Positions 10,805 through 23,409 of a stretch of 62,000 nucleotides of DNA are shown here, in pieces. A model generated the notes under the pieces. It had not been told where the DNA came from. It did not search any database and worked only from the letters and a program-made list of their open reading frames with translations. The position numbers and the translations under genes are program-made. How positions within the stretch are numbered: the stretch's first letter is position 1; each line of letters starts with the position of its first letter. Location of the stretch: NCBI GenBank assembly GCA_009760855.2, contig WPIO01000050.1:707501-769500 (forward strand). Reading direction: 5' to 3'. The DNA comes from Cristatella mucedo. Its lineage: Eukaryota; Bryozoa; Phylactolaemata; Cristatellidae.

Positions 10805-11290
10805 AGTGGTGAAGTCTGATTGTCGTAGTGCGGCTTGTAGTGCTACTTACAGCTTGTATAGCTATTTATAGCTTGCATAGGTATTTCCAGTTTATCTTGC
10901 GGAATTCGGCATTTTTTATGGCATGGACCACGGAATTTTTATATAATCGGTTCTTACTCGTAACTTAGTGGTGAAGCCTGATTGTCGTAACGCGGCTTGT
11001 AGTGCTACTTACAGCTTGTATAGCTATTTATAGCTTGCATAGGTATTTCCAGTTTATCTTGCGGAATTCGGCATTTTTTATGGCATGGACCACGGAATTT
11101 TTATATAATCGGTTCTTACTCGTAACTTAGTGGTGAAGCCTGATTGTCGTAACGCGGCTTGTAGTGCTACTTACAGCTTGTATAGCTATTTATAGCTTGC
11201 ATAGGTATTTCCAGTTTATCTTGCGGAATTCGGCATTTTTATGGCATGGACCACGGAGTTTTTTATAATCGGTTCTTACTCGTAACTTTG
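10805..11290. repeat. 162-bp tandem repeat, three copies
   Basis: The word AGTGGTGAAG begins at 10,805, 10,967 and 11,129, giving two exact intervals of 162 bp. Copies two and three are almost identical, and copy one differs at a few sites. The first copy continues the end block of the unit, so the tandem amplification arose within U2 after the unit was in place. Confidence 0.95.
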
Positions 11291-12580
11291 TTAGAACCAC
11301 GAGAAGTGAATATTAGAGACAATATTCTTCCTCTAGCAAGCCCTAGAGTCAACCGTTACAGTCACATCAGCTAGCAAATACATCGCCGTCCGTTAATAGA
11401 GCTCACTTAATTAATGATAAGGGGGCAGTTCCCCAAGAGGACTGCATATATGTTAACCCTTGTTGGTTATTATTTACGATAAATGGAAGCGCTTTGAGGT
11501 ATCTCATTAGCTTAGGTTTTTTATTTCTTTTAATATAAATACTTTACCAAGAACCGAAAAATTGAATCCCTAAAGTCTTGACATTGAAGCAAAAAAATAC
11601 GAAATCTAACCCACGGTTCCAAAACTGTAAACCCAAAAAACTACTGTCCCTAAGCTCTACGCAAAAAAATTGAAGTCTCAAGCTAGGTAAATATTGCAAA
11701 CAGTTGTTGTTATCTATATTAAACATAAACAGATGCAGGCGGCAATTTTTAGCAGCCAGCTGTGGCCAGCACGCGACAGAAGCGGCGGCCGGATGCTCAG
11801 GGGTGCTCCGCTCTCGCGGAACAAGTGGAACGATTGCACAACGTCAGAGTTTCGAGAGTGTGACTTAATAAAGGGCGTTTCGGAATGCAAGCAAAGGTAC
11901 AGCTAAGTGTCAGCTGTTTAAGAACGGAAGTCCAAATTTTGCTTTGTGGTTACGTCTCCAAGAGAGAGAAATAGGCTGCGAAAAGAAATGGCTCAAGCAG
12001 AAACCCGTTGGGTTACCGGTACGTCAGAGGCTCGTCGGACGAATGCTCGTCGCCTAGTTTAATAAGTAAGATTAGGTCTTCCGCTGAGATGCGAGCAAGG
12101 TAGCTGCTGTGCAATAAGTGCAAGTGATGTCCAGGCGAAACGAGAAGCGCTCATGAAGTAATTATAATAATAGCTTGTTTAACGGCCTATTTTTCAATTG
12201 CGGCAGAGCTACCTGAAAGATTGTCACCACAGCTACCGGTGGCAATCGAAAATCATCTACTGAATTCTTCAAACCCTCAATCTCGGCACCGAGATCGTAG
12301 GAAGCAAACAACCTACAAAGTGAGCCATCACGGATTACTATCAATAGGCTGCAGTTCTCCGGAGAGTGCATTGTTATTGTTATAAAAAAGACTTTACCTG
12401 TTTCAGAATTCGCAAGATGGTCCTGGCACACACAGAGCAGTGCTTAATTTGTGTGTTGTTTAACCTTAGTGGAACTTACTTAAATTGCTAGGGTTCGAAG
12501 TTTTATTGCATCAGAATTTTATGACGGGAAACTATTCGCTTTATCTTTGTTATAAGGATTTGCAGTAGCAAAACTGAGTG
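11291..12580. other. AT-rich stretch, no gene; LINE scrap near 12,100-12,160
   Basis: The sequence at 11,470-11,560 resembles 35,890-35,960 (shared GAG-TATCTC-TTAGCTTAGG), so it belongs to the duplicated context right of the unit. A short piece near 12,100-12,160 (GTGATGTCCAGGCGAAACGAG) matches the LINE A RT word GTGATGCCCAGGCGAGATGAG. Nothing else is recognisable. Confidence 0.5.
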
Positions 12581-13960
12581 AACGTTACACAAGTTCTTAA
12601 GGTCTAGTTTGGCCATCCTTAATTAGTGGCCTGGCAACAGACTTGTTGAACGCTGCATGGACGACACCTAGGAGAACGACATACTTATAATGTAATTTAT
12701 TCAAGGAAGCAGCAAGTAGATGCGTCTAAGAAGAGGGCTAGTAGTCTTTACTGATTGAAAAATAGAATTAAAAATGAGATCGCTAGCAGAAAGCTTGAGG
12801 GTAAGTATTGAGGTAGTGCCAGGAATTAAGGGACATAAGTCCGGAAGGGTTTTAAAGCAGGAAATAAGTCTAGCTGGGATGCTAACTTAAGGATGGGATA
12901 TGTGACCCTAACTAATTTGCCGACAAAGATATTAGAAAAGCAATTTGCTAGATCGGTGAAGGATCGCTAGTTGAGGTGTTCACGTAGGAGTGGTAATGGA
13001 GTATGTTGACATTCGGCAACACCATCTTTCGATTGTGCATCAGTCATTCAGCTGGCTTTTTCGAAGCTAGCCTAGCCATTGCTAGGATGGATTGGTATTC
13101 TCTGCAGTATTCCTCGTATGCCAGTCGATGGACAGTCAGTCCTGTTCTTCTGGATGTTTTCTTAAGCTTGAGTTTCTTAGTCCTGGCACGTATGGTGTGT
13201 TAATTACAAAGGGTCGATCGCTGTGAGGGCTTGGCAGCATGTTTCGTTGAAGGAGACGACGATTTTGAAGAGGAGGCTATAATTGTGTTGAAGCTGTACA
13301 CAATTAGGGATTCCTCGGACGCATAGTGGAGCATACGGTTCGAGTAAGATAGTTTCGTGCTTATAGCATCAATCTCAAGGTCTTTAAGGTTTAATGATTT
13401 CCCAAAGTTTTGAGATTCTGAATACTAGTGAGGAAAAGCAGCAGCAGACTGAGTGAGATACATTGATTGTCAGAGGTATACAATATCGAAACAGTATGGA
13501 CTCACTACGGACTATCGTGGGAGCATATTTGATCGGGCGTTCGAACTTGACTGGGATTCCAGTGGCCATGCAGGTGAACCGCGAGAATCAGTGAACCGGT
13601 CAGTGGATAAAAGTCAGCACTCAAGGGGCCAGTTAAGTGATGGAGGTGTCAAAATTACCCAAAAAGAGCAAAAGGTGAGTTTTGGATCGAATAGTCAAAC
13701 GAACTGAGGTGAATTTAAAGTAAAGAATCACTCACTTTATTAGGATGTAATAGCTAAATGCTAACACGTGCAGCTCAAGTTTGGACAAGGATGATGAAAG
13801 ATCGGTGACACGGAGAACTTGCACCAGTGTTTCATCTGTGCCGTGGGGATCTTTGTCACTGGGAATTTAGCGGCTTTCTAATTTTTTCCGAAGGATCTCT
13901 ACCATGAAAATCTCGTCGGTAGGGCGGAGCACCCAGATTGAGCTGGCTTGGGCAAAAGGG
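12580..13960 (-). mobile_element. LINE family C remnant (endonuclease-RT linker region)
   Basis: On the minus strand, 13,000-13,180 reads KLKK-SRRTGLTVHRLAYEEY, the typical linker between endonuclease and RT domains of L2/CR1-type LINEs. It is followed by stop-interrupted sequence that ends near a K-VARPLIKD-like motif (about 12,600-12,650). The stretch 13,200-13,960 aligns with 36,300-37,060 and partly with 57,245-57,480. It has many stops and no intact frame. It follows U2 in the same way as the related copies follow U3 and U5. Confidence 0.65.
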
Positions 13961-14099
13961 TTTCACAAATTGCTTCAATTAATCTCAACCAACTCTAATA
14001 AGGCTATTTTTGACAAGATATTGACGTTGCCGAGTTCAAATTTTGGGTTGATTATGTAGTACACGTTTAATTTTATCTTTCACCCAAATTTCATGTGGC

Positions 14100-17000
14100 A
14101 TAGCCCAAGTGCACTAATACAAATGATCTTCGACGCTGGATACCCGTACGGCAATCCACACCTATCCCCTGCAATCCATTTTAGTTCCAGTCAAATCCAC
14201 AATAAATCAGCTTGGCAAAGTTCCAAATAGTTTGGAATAATAAACTAGGCTTCATTTAATATTTGCAAAGAAAATGTCGCGCGATTCTGCTCAAGTCTTC
14301 TCACGAAGTCAACTGAAATAAGATTGCAGTGGCCCGGGCTAATGCCACATTCCATAGCAATCCACAGCAATTAACTGCACCCACCACGCAACAAAAAATG
14401 TCCAGCTGAAAAAACTCACCGTTCTATTTCATCTAGCAGTACACCCTGCAAACATGGCACTTCAAAAACTCACTTGCATTAGCAGGGCCGTTTTCGAGGA
14501 AAGCTCTGCAATCGACTGCACTAGCCTGGGCCAATACCGCAGTCCACGTCGATCCCCCGAATCAAAAATAGAAAATAGAAAAAATAGCAAAATTAGAAAC
14601 AGATCGCACCAAGCTCCAGTTTGTATCGAACGTGAAAGTGCACAGTGTAATGTGCCCAGCATCGTAAAATAAAAAAAATGCACTTTCGCACTTTGGCGAT
14701 TCACGGCAATCATCCGAAACTACCTGGGAAAATACTACAATCCACTTTATTCCACTACAAATCATCAATGAATTGCAATCGCTCTGATTGAAATAGCATA
14801 TAGGACTAGATTTCGTTCAAAGTGAACCTGACATTTTTTCGTTTCATTGTGCGCAAGCGCTCTTATGCAATGCACTTCAATCGAGTGCAACCGTCCAATC
14901 CCGTATCTCATCCACCTCAATCCGCCACAATCCACTGCAATCCACAGCACAGCCACCGGAACTTGCCCAGTAGAAGCTCTAATTATGACAGCACACTGCT
15001 CTACTCTTCGGTTGTTGTGTACTCGCATAATTGTACTGTAATTGCCTCAGCCTCAACCATTCTGCAGCAATGCGCTGCAATTTATTGCAATTGCCCAGGA
15101 CAGCACATCGATCCACTGCAACCCGCAGCAAAACGACCAGAATGCATACACTTTAAGCTAATACTGTGATAGCACGCTGCTCTAATCTTTGGTTATTGCA
15201 AAAGGCCCTAAAATTGGTTTCGCAATACTCCAATTTTGGGTAAGTGTTACAAAGCATACTGCTTAAAGTCACCCAAATTATTTTAACCTGCTGAGCTCGA
15301 ACATCTTGGGCAATGCAATGCAATATACGGCTATGGCTCAGCTTAAAGCAGCAATCCAGTAAATCCTTGAAAAATTGACCGCAGGTTGGGTTCGGGAAGT
15401 GCCAATTGTCATTGCATTTCATATCTCTTCGTGCTAAAAGTGAACTCGTAGAACGTTCATAATATTTTGCACGTTAGTTGTCAAAAATGCTCGGCTATCG
15501 ATAGCATCTGCAGGGGCCAATACAACAATCCGTGGCAAATCGACGAGAAAGAAATCGTCTGCGCCAAGCTCCAATTTTCATTCCACGTAATATCTCAATC
15601 AGCATGTACATAATGTATACCCGCTGCAACCGTTCAATCTCTGGCAATGCATGACAATAAACGGCAATAGCCCGGCAAATACGGCAGTCTATTATGATCT
15701 AACGAAATTTACCGGAAAGTGACCAGGCCAAGATCAAATTTGCCTTACGTGTCACAGCACGCTGTATTTTAATTGCAATCCCATCTTTTAGGCCAATCGC
15801 GCTGGTACAATTGCAAGCAATGAATGACTATCGACAGCAATCGCCCGGGGCAATACCCCAACTCACTGTAAATCGACTAAAGACAGACAGGGCGAGGCTC
15901 CAATTGTCCCTGCATATAACATTCGCCTGCGTCCGAAGTGAAACTGCTGCATTTTCAAAATACCTTGCTGGCTAACTGTCAGCAATGCACAACCAACAGC
16001 AGCAATGGCCCGGACCAATAATGCAATCTGCAGCATTCCGTTCCAATTCTTAACGCTCGAATTTTGAATGCATATTACAAAGCACTCCGTTCACGTTCAA
16101 AGTGCAACCCCATAATTATCTACCTATATTAGTCGTAAGTCTCGCTACATATATTGCAACATACGGTAACAGCTCTGCTTGAAGCAGCAATCTATACAAA
16201 TCTGTGGCAAAGCGACCAAACGTTGCCTTCGCGAAGCTCCGATTGTAATTGTGCTTTTTATTTCACTGTTTCCAAAGTGAAACCGTGGAGTTTTCAAGCT
16301 ATATTTGCCTGTTTATTATTAACAATGCACGGCAATGGTCGGGAAAAAGACAGCGATCCTTGGAAAATCGACGAGATTTGCTCCGCGAAAGTTCCACTAT
16401 TATTCCACGTAATATCTAACTGTGCATATGCTTAATTTGCACCCACATGCTCGTTTAATTGACGTAGGTGCCTATTAATAGACAGCAATGGCCCGGGTAA
16501 TTTGCTAATGCGTAAATTTTTGTTACAAGTAGACGGAGTTTCCGAAAGAATCTCCAAATTTTTTTTGTAATGAAAGCTAACTCCATCAAAAGTGCAATCA
16601 CGTCATTTTAAACATCAGCAAAAGTACCATCGAGGTCCATTTTCGGCAATCAACGGCACTGGCGCGTCTTCTACTGCAATCCGTTTCAAATTAGCTAGAA
16701 GTAGACTATTTGAATTTTGTAATTATCATACCACTTAACCTTCACTGTACACGCACATACTGTCATTTTGTGTGTTCAATCTTGGGCAATGCATGGCAAT
16801 CGAGGGCGATAGCCCAAGACAATAAAAAAAAATCCTAGCTGATTAAACAGCATCTTTTTGTATAGCGACAGAAGAGCCTTTACGGCTATCACCACCGCTT
16901 GCAGTGACGATAAAGGATCGCCCACCGCAGGAATCGAACCCACGACCTCGGTCCCGAGGTCATGAAAGCAACCGCCTTACCTAATGAGCCATCACGGCTC

Positions 17001-17530
17001 CGGCTATCTCTGATTGTCCGTTACGCTTCCAAGCAAAGTTGGTTGGAGGAGATTCAATTTTTCTTGTGTTTTGCAGTGCCCTGTATTAAAAGTGCAGCCA
17101 CATCCTTTCAGCTAATCGCAAACGTATAGTCGAGGGCAATGTACGGCAATAAATGGCAGTGCTCGGCAAAATACGGAAATCTGTAAGGGTCCAATAAAAA
17201 TAGACTGGGTGCTGCTGGGCAACATTACCATTTAGGTTTCTCTTTCCTGTATACTCTATTTTGGTGCTCCCAAGAAATGCTGTAGTTAATGGTAGCTCTC
17301 GTTCACTGCATTGCAATCATTCATAACAGCAATGAGGTATACCAGTACAGTCTTGTGTAGTTGCAATCTTGAGCTATCCTTCGCCAATTGACTGCAATTA
17401 GTCTGTGAAAAGCTAAAGTAAGCATCCAGTATAACATCGAACTTTTTAAAGTCAGATGTTATACCTAATTTAATCCCAATATGGCGATAAGGACCGAGCA
17501 ATTGCCGTCGATTGCCATAAGGTTCGTTCG
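14100..17530 (+). repeat. Diverged satellite, monomer about 165 bp
   Basis: A recurring module contains GCAATGCA-GGCAAT-GACGGCAATGG, then CCCGGGCCAATAC, then GCAATCC--GGCAAATCGAC, then an AAGCTCCAATT word and ACGTAATATC. In its clearest part the CAAATCGAC-type word falls near 15,531, 15,700, 15,868, 16,035, 16,203, 16,364, 16,522 and 16,682, so the spacing is about 158-169 bp. Copies are strongly diverged. The array is interrupted by a SINE at 16,824-17,000. Short open frames inside it are not conserved between monomers. Confidence 0.75.
16824..17000 (-). mobile_element. tRNA-derived SINE type 1, copy 1
   Basis: Read on the minus strand it runs from GAGCCGTGATGGC through a box A-like GGCTCATTAGG, a long palindrome, box B GGTTCGATTCC, a body with GCCACTGCAAGCGG-type sequence (here with variants), and the end AGAGGCTGTTTAATCAGC (here GATGC instead of GAGGC) into a short A-rich tail. 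Box A and box B mark it as derived from a tRNA gene. It is inserted in the satellite. Confidence 0.9.
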
Positions 17531-17544
17531 AGTGTAGGTAAATC

Positions 17545-17840
17545 ACTCGATTAAAAAAAAGTGAGTGATGCGACTGGAGCCAATGAATGAAGGAAGCAAA
17601 CAGTAAGTAACAGAACCTTGAAGTGTCGATGTATGTTGTAAGACTAGTATCCAGTGCAAGTCAGCGGGAGGTGGTGTGATGTGGCAAATGCCACGCTCGT
17701 GACAGATAAGCCTAGCTGCCGAGTGTTGTAGCAACTGAAAGTACTGGATTGCACAGGCCGGTAGACCGACAATTGCTCGAATATTGTTTGCAGTAACGAG
17801 AATCCGTCGCGACGCGATGGTCGGAACGACAAAGCGATAC
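17545..17840 (-). mobile_element. LINE family A fragment (RT C-terminal part)
   Basis: Minus-strand words GLPACAIQYFQLLQHSAARL and CHITPPPADLHW identify the RT end region. Both ends are truncated and no 3' tail is present. It separates the satellite from unrecognised sequence on its right. Confidence 0.8.
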
Positions 17841-18404
17841 ATGATGTTGACGATCACGTGCATGTGCATGCACTAACTTATAAGGTTAATGCGTGTATTT
17901 TGCTTCATCAAAAAAATTAACGTCCTTTGCCGTACACACCGAGTTCTCGCTTACTCTACCAGCAAATGTCTTGCTTGGGAAAATAGGTGCACGTGCGTGC
18001 TCCCTATACGTGCAAAGGAAACATGTGAAGACGCGTGGATTTTTGCAATGTTTGTTTCTCTTCTGATACCGTATGCGGCGCCGATCAATACAAACCACGG
18101 TTTGCTTTCTATAAACAACTTCCATAGCAGCTTATGTTACACAGAAAGTCGTCGAATGAGATGCAACATGAAACCTTTGCGTTCATTAGATGGTGTCCAT
18201 TTTTTATAGTGCTCACATTATTCAAGCGCTTAATTTTAGCTTATTAACAGCGATAAACGAATATGTGCTATTATTACGTTACAAAGCGATTAATTATATG
18301 CTTGCAAGATTTATTCACGACCTAATCACATCCGGTCATAATTTTTCTTTGCTTGAGCTGCTCCCGAGGTTCGCAGCTGATCAATGTATTTGCATGTCAC
18401 CTCT
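17841..18404. other. No gene recognised
   Basis: Two modest open frames exist (plus strand 17,889-18,209 and 18,190-18,498). Neither resembles a family I know, and the second runs into a LINE tail, so I do not call them genes. No repeat match was seen elsewhere in the window. Confidence 0.4.
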
Positions 18405-18540
18405 GACCGAGGTATACTTGTTGAATTTGAACATGTTACCATTAACGATTAGATCATGCTTCCTTGGAGGCAAATTTAAAGTGTCTGGAAGGCGATAAAG
18501 TTCTCTGAGGGCGCTATACAAATGTATTATTGCTATTAGT
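18405..18540 (+). mobile_element. LINE 3' tail fragment
   Basis: The words AAATTTAAAGTGTCTGGAAG and GTTCTCTGAGGGCGCTATAC are a diverged form of the LINE A 3' end with its hairpin, followed by an ATT-type tail. Confidence 0.75.
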
Positions 18541-19399
18541 ATCGAGACTTAAGCATATGCTTCTCTGTTTGACCGACAAGGTTCCTAATGGCTAGGCATT
18601 GACCTGGAGTATGAAATTTCACATACCTGAAAACTTTCTCAATAGCCCTCAGGTAGATCAAGATATATAAATACCTATCATTTCACTTTAACATCACTAT
18701 AGACGAGCGAGTATGAATTTAACTAATTAATGTAACTTCTCGTACTACTGCTGATATTTTAGCGCTCACCGGAATTCTAATGCTTACCACAGCTGGCTGT
18801 GGAGGGCCACTAAAATGTCTGTCCAGCTAAGCAAAGGGTCTTCCTCACCTGGTGTGCCAGCTTGATCTCTACCCCTGGTCTCGTGACCTGAGTTGAGTGC
18901 ACCCTAACGACGGCAGAGAAATTACAGGTCGAAGTTATTTCTCGTACACGCTTGTAGCTGGTCTTCGTGAGACAATAGTAACAGTAATACTATTTTTACA
19001 GTATCCTCAGAGAACGGAATCTTATTCTATACACTTTGCAGATGCTGTATAGCGTTGCCAAATGCTTGAGGATAATTTAGTTAATCGTCTTTAATTGCTA
19101 CTTCCTTGCTTCTGACACAACAAAAAAAACATTAACCTGAGACGACAGTGCCATATTGAAAATTTTGCAAAATGTATCTGAGACAAATTTATTAGATTGA
19201 GTGTGCTGGCTGTAGCGTGTAGGCACACAAAGCAGAATGGCCAGCGAGGGAGCTCTAGGAATCTCTCATTCGCCATACGTACTTTAAGAGTGGGACTAGG
19301 TTGATTGGTCAACTGGAGATGGTCCACGGTAGTTGTGAGAAGCACACCATAGGCCTATAGTTTGAGCAGTATAGCATTGGAAGATCAGAGTGTGTCCAA
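18541..19399. other. No gene; one minus-strand LINE tail at about 18,972-19,050
   Basis: The piece ACAGTATCCTCAGAGAACGG followed by TTATTCTATACACTTTGCAG is the reversed LINE 3' end, preceded by an (AGTAAT)-like tail. The rest (including 19,090-19,345) shows no recognisable coding or repeat structure. Confidence 0.5.
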
Positions 19400-21460
19400 A
19401 GCTGTGTAATACTTTACAATACATTTTCGAAATTATATCTTTCAACTTTTACAATGTAATGTACAACTAGGGCACGAGAATTATAGCTTCCAGTAGCCAA
19501 TTTCTGGAGGATCTTTGAAAGGTTTGTAATACATTGCAGAATATTCCAAATGATTAGCAATTAATTGCTGTTAATTGATCAAAATTGATCTCATATAATA
19601 TAACATATATGAGTTGGATAAGAACGAGAACACTTAAAAAAGAATGTGCTGTCATACCCGATGTATAAACTTAGCTTTGTTCGGCCAATTTGTGGTCGAT
19701 TTGTAGTGAATTGCAGAAGATTGCTGCATAAGCATAGGCCATTTCCATTGGCTGAAATGCAATGACCGAAAGCTAGCACAAACAATGGAATTTCCTGGAA
19801 GCACCCAAAATAGAGTATAAATCAAAGAAAAATCTAAATGAGAGAATTTCCCAGCAACTTTCTGCCTATTTTTGACTGAGGTGTGGATAACCTTATTTTC
19901 CCGGACGATTGCCGTCAACTGCCATGTATTGCCCCAGATTAATCGAGCGAAATGATAGTATGTTCGCAAACAGTGAAGGTTATATGGTATGATAATTAAA
20001 AATTTAACCAGTTGGTTTCCAGCCAAGTTATAACGGATTGAAGTGGAAGACGAGCCATTGCCCACCAGTTGCCATGCATCGCACCTGATAGCACGTTCCT
20101 GATTGGTTGAAAGGATGCTTCTGCCCTTTAATTGCAATGCCCTGTACTAAGCAAGAACAGTCGGATTTTCTCCTGTTAAATTTGTGTGTAATTGTACCAC
20201 AGAGTTGCAGATTCCTGTATTTTTTCGAGCTTATGCCTTCGATTAACATTTATTGACTGAGATTGATGCACACCATGAGTTGAAAGTATGTGAGCCCATG
20301 GTGAACGCTATGTGACATGATAAGTGGAGCTTCGAAAAGCCAATGTCTAGTCAATCTAAAATGAATTGCTGTCGAAGCCGTGATATTGCAGTCACTTGCC
20401 GTGTATTGCCCTCGATTGCGCTCCCTCGATTGCTTAAAAGAATTTGGTCGCACTTTTAATGCAGTGTAGCGCAGCAAGCAAGAAAAGTTGGAGCTTCTCT
20501 CAGTAACTGTCGGTCCATTTGCAACGGATCGTTATGGCTTGGCGTATTTCCCAGGAAAATGATGTCAATTGCCGTCGATTGATCGAGCTAATGGGTGAAA
20601 AATATGAGCGCACAGTTACATGTAATGTGGAATGAGAGTGGAACATTCTTGCAGCCAATCTTTTTAATTTTCCACGGATTGTGCTATTAGCATCGAAAAT
20701 CGCTGTGGATTGCTGACACTTAAATAAGCAAGGCACTTCGGAAATGCCACGGTTTCACTCTAAATGCAGCAGAATTTTTAAATGAAATGACAACTGGGGA
20801 TATGCGCTTCCAATTTATCGTCAACTTGCCGAGATTCGGGGTATTTAGTCGGGCCATTACTGTCAATTGTCATTCATTGTTCTTGATTGAACGAGCGAGA
20901 TTGTTGGAAAGGATATTATTGCATTTGAAACACGCAGTTGACATGTAAGACAAAGGAGATCTTAGCCCAGTGACGTTGCCGTAATATGCAATGGATTATA
21001 ACGGATTGCAGTAATTGGAGAGGCGATTGCCACGCATTTCCATGCATTGCCCAAGGTTAGACGCACAGAATTTCGAAAATTGGTGGGCACTCAGTGAGTT
21101 GTTACTGGGAATGAGAATAGAAGCTTGGTGCAGCCGATTTATTGCCAATTTTCCAAAGGTTTGTTGTATTGGATTCTGCTGTTGCTGTTGATTGCCTTGC
21201 ATTTTGACAATTGACGTGCACAATATTTGGAAAATTCCAACGTTTCATTTTTAAAGCGATGAAATGTAAAATGCTATGAAAATTAAAGCTTCGTGCAGCC
21301 AACTGGTGGTCGATTTTTCCCGATTTCAGTTGATTCTGCTTCAAGCCGAGTCGTTGCCACTGCTTGCTGTGCATTGCTTTAAATTATAGGAGCGTAATTG
21401 GTTAAAATAATGTGGCTGCACTTTAAACGGCATGCTCTGTAATGTGCATTAAAACTGTGA
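19400..21460 (-). repeat. Diverged ~165-bp satellite, opposite orientation
   Basis: The same module as at 14.1-17.5 kb is present in reverse complement. Typical words are GATTGCCGTCAATTGCC, TGCCATGCATTGCCC, and GAAGCTT-GTGCAGCCAATTTATGG-type sequences. Monomers are diverged and I did not fix the phase exactly. No genes are seen. Confidence 0.7.
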
Positions 21461-21461
21461 G

Positions 21462-22035
21462 CAGTACTGGCTACCAGGCAAGCAACGGATTGACTTCAAG
21501 GTTTTGTCGCTCACTTTTAAGTCCCTTCATTCTTTGGCTCCAGCCAATCTCTCCGATATACTCCTCCATCAGGCCAAGCATCGTACCACCCGCTTTTCGG
21601 AATCCAACAGTCTAGAAATGCCTCGTACACAACCTTAAATCCTTTGGAGACCGTGCATCTAGTTCTAATGCTCCCAAAGCCTGGAACTCCCTCCCGACTT
21701 GCGTCAGAACATCCCCTGACCTGACCACATTTATAAAGAACTTAAAAAACACCTATTTAGGACAGCATTTAGTGGGTCCCTGTGATTCGTCCTTCATGTG
21801 CTTATGCGTGCTGACACTGTGCATGCTGCCACTAACCACATTTGCATGCTGACCCTGTGCATGTCACCCCTAACCATATTATTTATTTCGTTTGTTTTTC
21901 AAGCATGATTTTACTTACCATTCAATTGCATTTCGCTTTGCAGCAAATGTAAAGCGCCTAGAAAGAGATTAAGTTCTCTGAGGGCACTTTATTAAGAGCA
22001 TAATTATTATTAATATTATCATTAATTATTGCAAT
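21462..22035 (+). mobile_element. LINE family A, 3' part
   Basis: The plus strand reads WLPGKQRIDFKVLSLTFKSL, then APANLSDILLHQAKHRTTRF, and ends with a premature stop after LEMPRTQP. The 3' UTR (GTGCTTATGCGTGCTGACAC, CATGCTGCCACTAACCAC), the terminal hairpin AAAGCGCC / GGGCACTTT and an ATT tail follow. It is 5'-truncated but otherwise one of the better preserved 3' ends. Confidence 0.9.
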
Positions 22036-22245
22036 GGATTGCCTGCCATTCTCGCCTCCTGGTAGCTTGCATTTCTAGTAAGTTGCACGATTCTCTTCCA
22101 AAAATAGAAGTTCTTAAGAGCTAATTGTAGAAGCCGATACAGTTAACATCCATTTAAAGCGTATCTGCTTGATGTTTGACGTTTGATCGTATACAAAATT
22201 GCGTGTCTACGGATATCTAAACGCTTACATCTTACGGCTGAGTCA
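22036..22245. other. Short unique stretch
   Basis: No repeat match or reading frame of interest is visible. It ends in a TAAA-rich tail belonging to the following SINE. Confidence 0.4.
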
Positions 22246-22433
22246 TAAATAAATAAATAAATACATCCTAGCTGATTTAACAGCCTCTTTTTGTATAGCG
22301 ACAGAAGAGCCTTTGCGGCTATCACCACCGCTTGCAGTGGCGATAAAGGATCGCCCACCGCAGGAATCGAACCCACGACCTCGGGACCGAGGTCGTGAAA
22401 AAAACCGCCTTACCTAGTGTGCCATCACGGCTC
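22246..22433 (-). mobile_element. tRNA-derived SINE type 1, copy 2
   Basis: Complete at both ends, with an (AAAT)n tail on its left. Box B reads GGTTCGATTCC and box A TGGCACACTAGG on the minus strand. The palindrome core is GGTCCC in the element's own orientation. Confidence 0.92.
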
Positions 22434-22834
22434 ACCGTGAGTCATACTACCCTATCGCACCCCGTCGGCAGCTTCACGTTCGCTGAATATTAGTAACTGG
22501 CCTATTAGCTAAGATCGTAAGTACCAATAATAATTTCTCTATTTTCGTTCAAATGCACTCCTAAATGTTCCTGTTGTTGATAAGGTCAGTAAATTATGGA
22601 TTGACACATGAAAAGAACCCCTAGGCCAACTTGGTGGCCGCCAGCTGACAAACCGTTCCTTTGGTATTCCTGTTGAGACGGCAGCTCAGCTTCGCCTTTC
22701 GAAGGCCAACTGAGACTTTCCTCCTCACACGCTGAGACTCCTGCTTGCCATTCGTAATACTTTCGTGTAGAGGAGTTACCTATCACCAAGGACTACAACT
22801 ATCGGGCTAAAACGTGCGAAAACCACTGCCGCTT
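22434..22834. other. Spacer between two SINEs, nothing recognised
   Basis: About 400 bases lie between two SINE copies of the same orientation. A minus-strand frame at 22,586-22,789 has no recognisable motif and I do not call it. Confidence 0.4.
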
Positions 22835-23012
22835 TATAAATAAATCCTAGCTGATTAAACAGCCTCTTTTTGTATAGCGACAGAAGAGCCTTTACGGCTA
22901 TCACTACCGCTTGCAGTGGCGATAAAGAATCGCCCACCGCAGGAATCGAACCCACGACCTCGGTCCCGAGGTCGTGAAAGCAACCGCCTTACCTAGTGTG
23001 CCATCACGGCTC
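22835..23012 (-). mobile_element. tRNA-derived SINE type 1, copy 3
   Basis: Complete copy with a short TAAAT tail. Its palindrome core is GGGACC in the element's orientation, the reverse complement of the core in copy 2 less than 600 bases away. Confidence 0.92.
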
Positions 23013-23400
23013 GCTTTGTGCTAAATAAAACTACGAACTCAACGACTTGTATCGATTTCTCAAAAACCTTTAGCAATAGAAGCTTTAGGTCTGCTGGTCC
23101 TAAACTGTTTAACTTGCTTCCACATTTCTTACTCAACTATAGCTACTCTCCCACTGTCGACTATGGCTCATCCTTTTCAGAGGTTCGGAGCCTCTGCTTC
23201 CATGCTACTCACTATCTCAACTGCTCTCCCGACTCTGCTATGCTTCCACTTTTTCTTTGTTGTCTGACATCAAGTCTGTTGGTTGCCGAATGCGTAACGA
23301 AAGCCGCTTAGGCTGTGAGCGGGCTATATAAAGCTCTCAGCATAAACACCCAAATAGTCTGTGTGGCTTTGTGGAGCTACAGATGGGAATACATCACTCA
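23013..23400 (+). mobile_element. LINE family E 3' end (RT terminus and tail)
   Basis: The plus strand reads SNRSFRSAGPKLFNLLPHFL, the usual 'RAFS-AGPKLWN-LP' ending of L2/CR1 RT proteins. The tail then reads GAAAGCCGCTTAGGCTGTGA and GTGGCTTTGTGGAG. A second copy is at 48,100-48,510, where the tail ends in (ATTAC)n. The tail differs from family A. Confidence 0.75.
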
Positions 23401-23409
23401 CTATTCAAG

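Larger units (their letters stand above)
8270..11290. repeat. Composite repeat unit U2 (internally deleted)
   Basis: The block 8,285-8,420 matches 50,640-50,740 and 30,270-30,370, and 8,560-8,705 matches the islands at 50,850-50,960 and 30,500-30,600. At about 8,705 the sequence jumps directly to material equivalent to 730-800 of U1. All exon-like islands seen in U5 between 51 and 53.4 kb are therefore missing here. The AT-rich spacer 8,755-9,300, the microsatellite region 9,300-10,370 and the end block 10,440-10,804 complete it. Confidence 0.75.
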
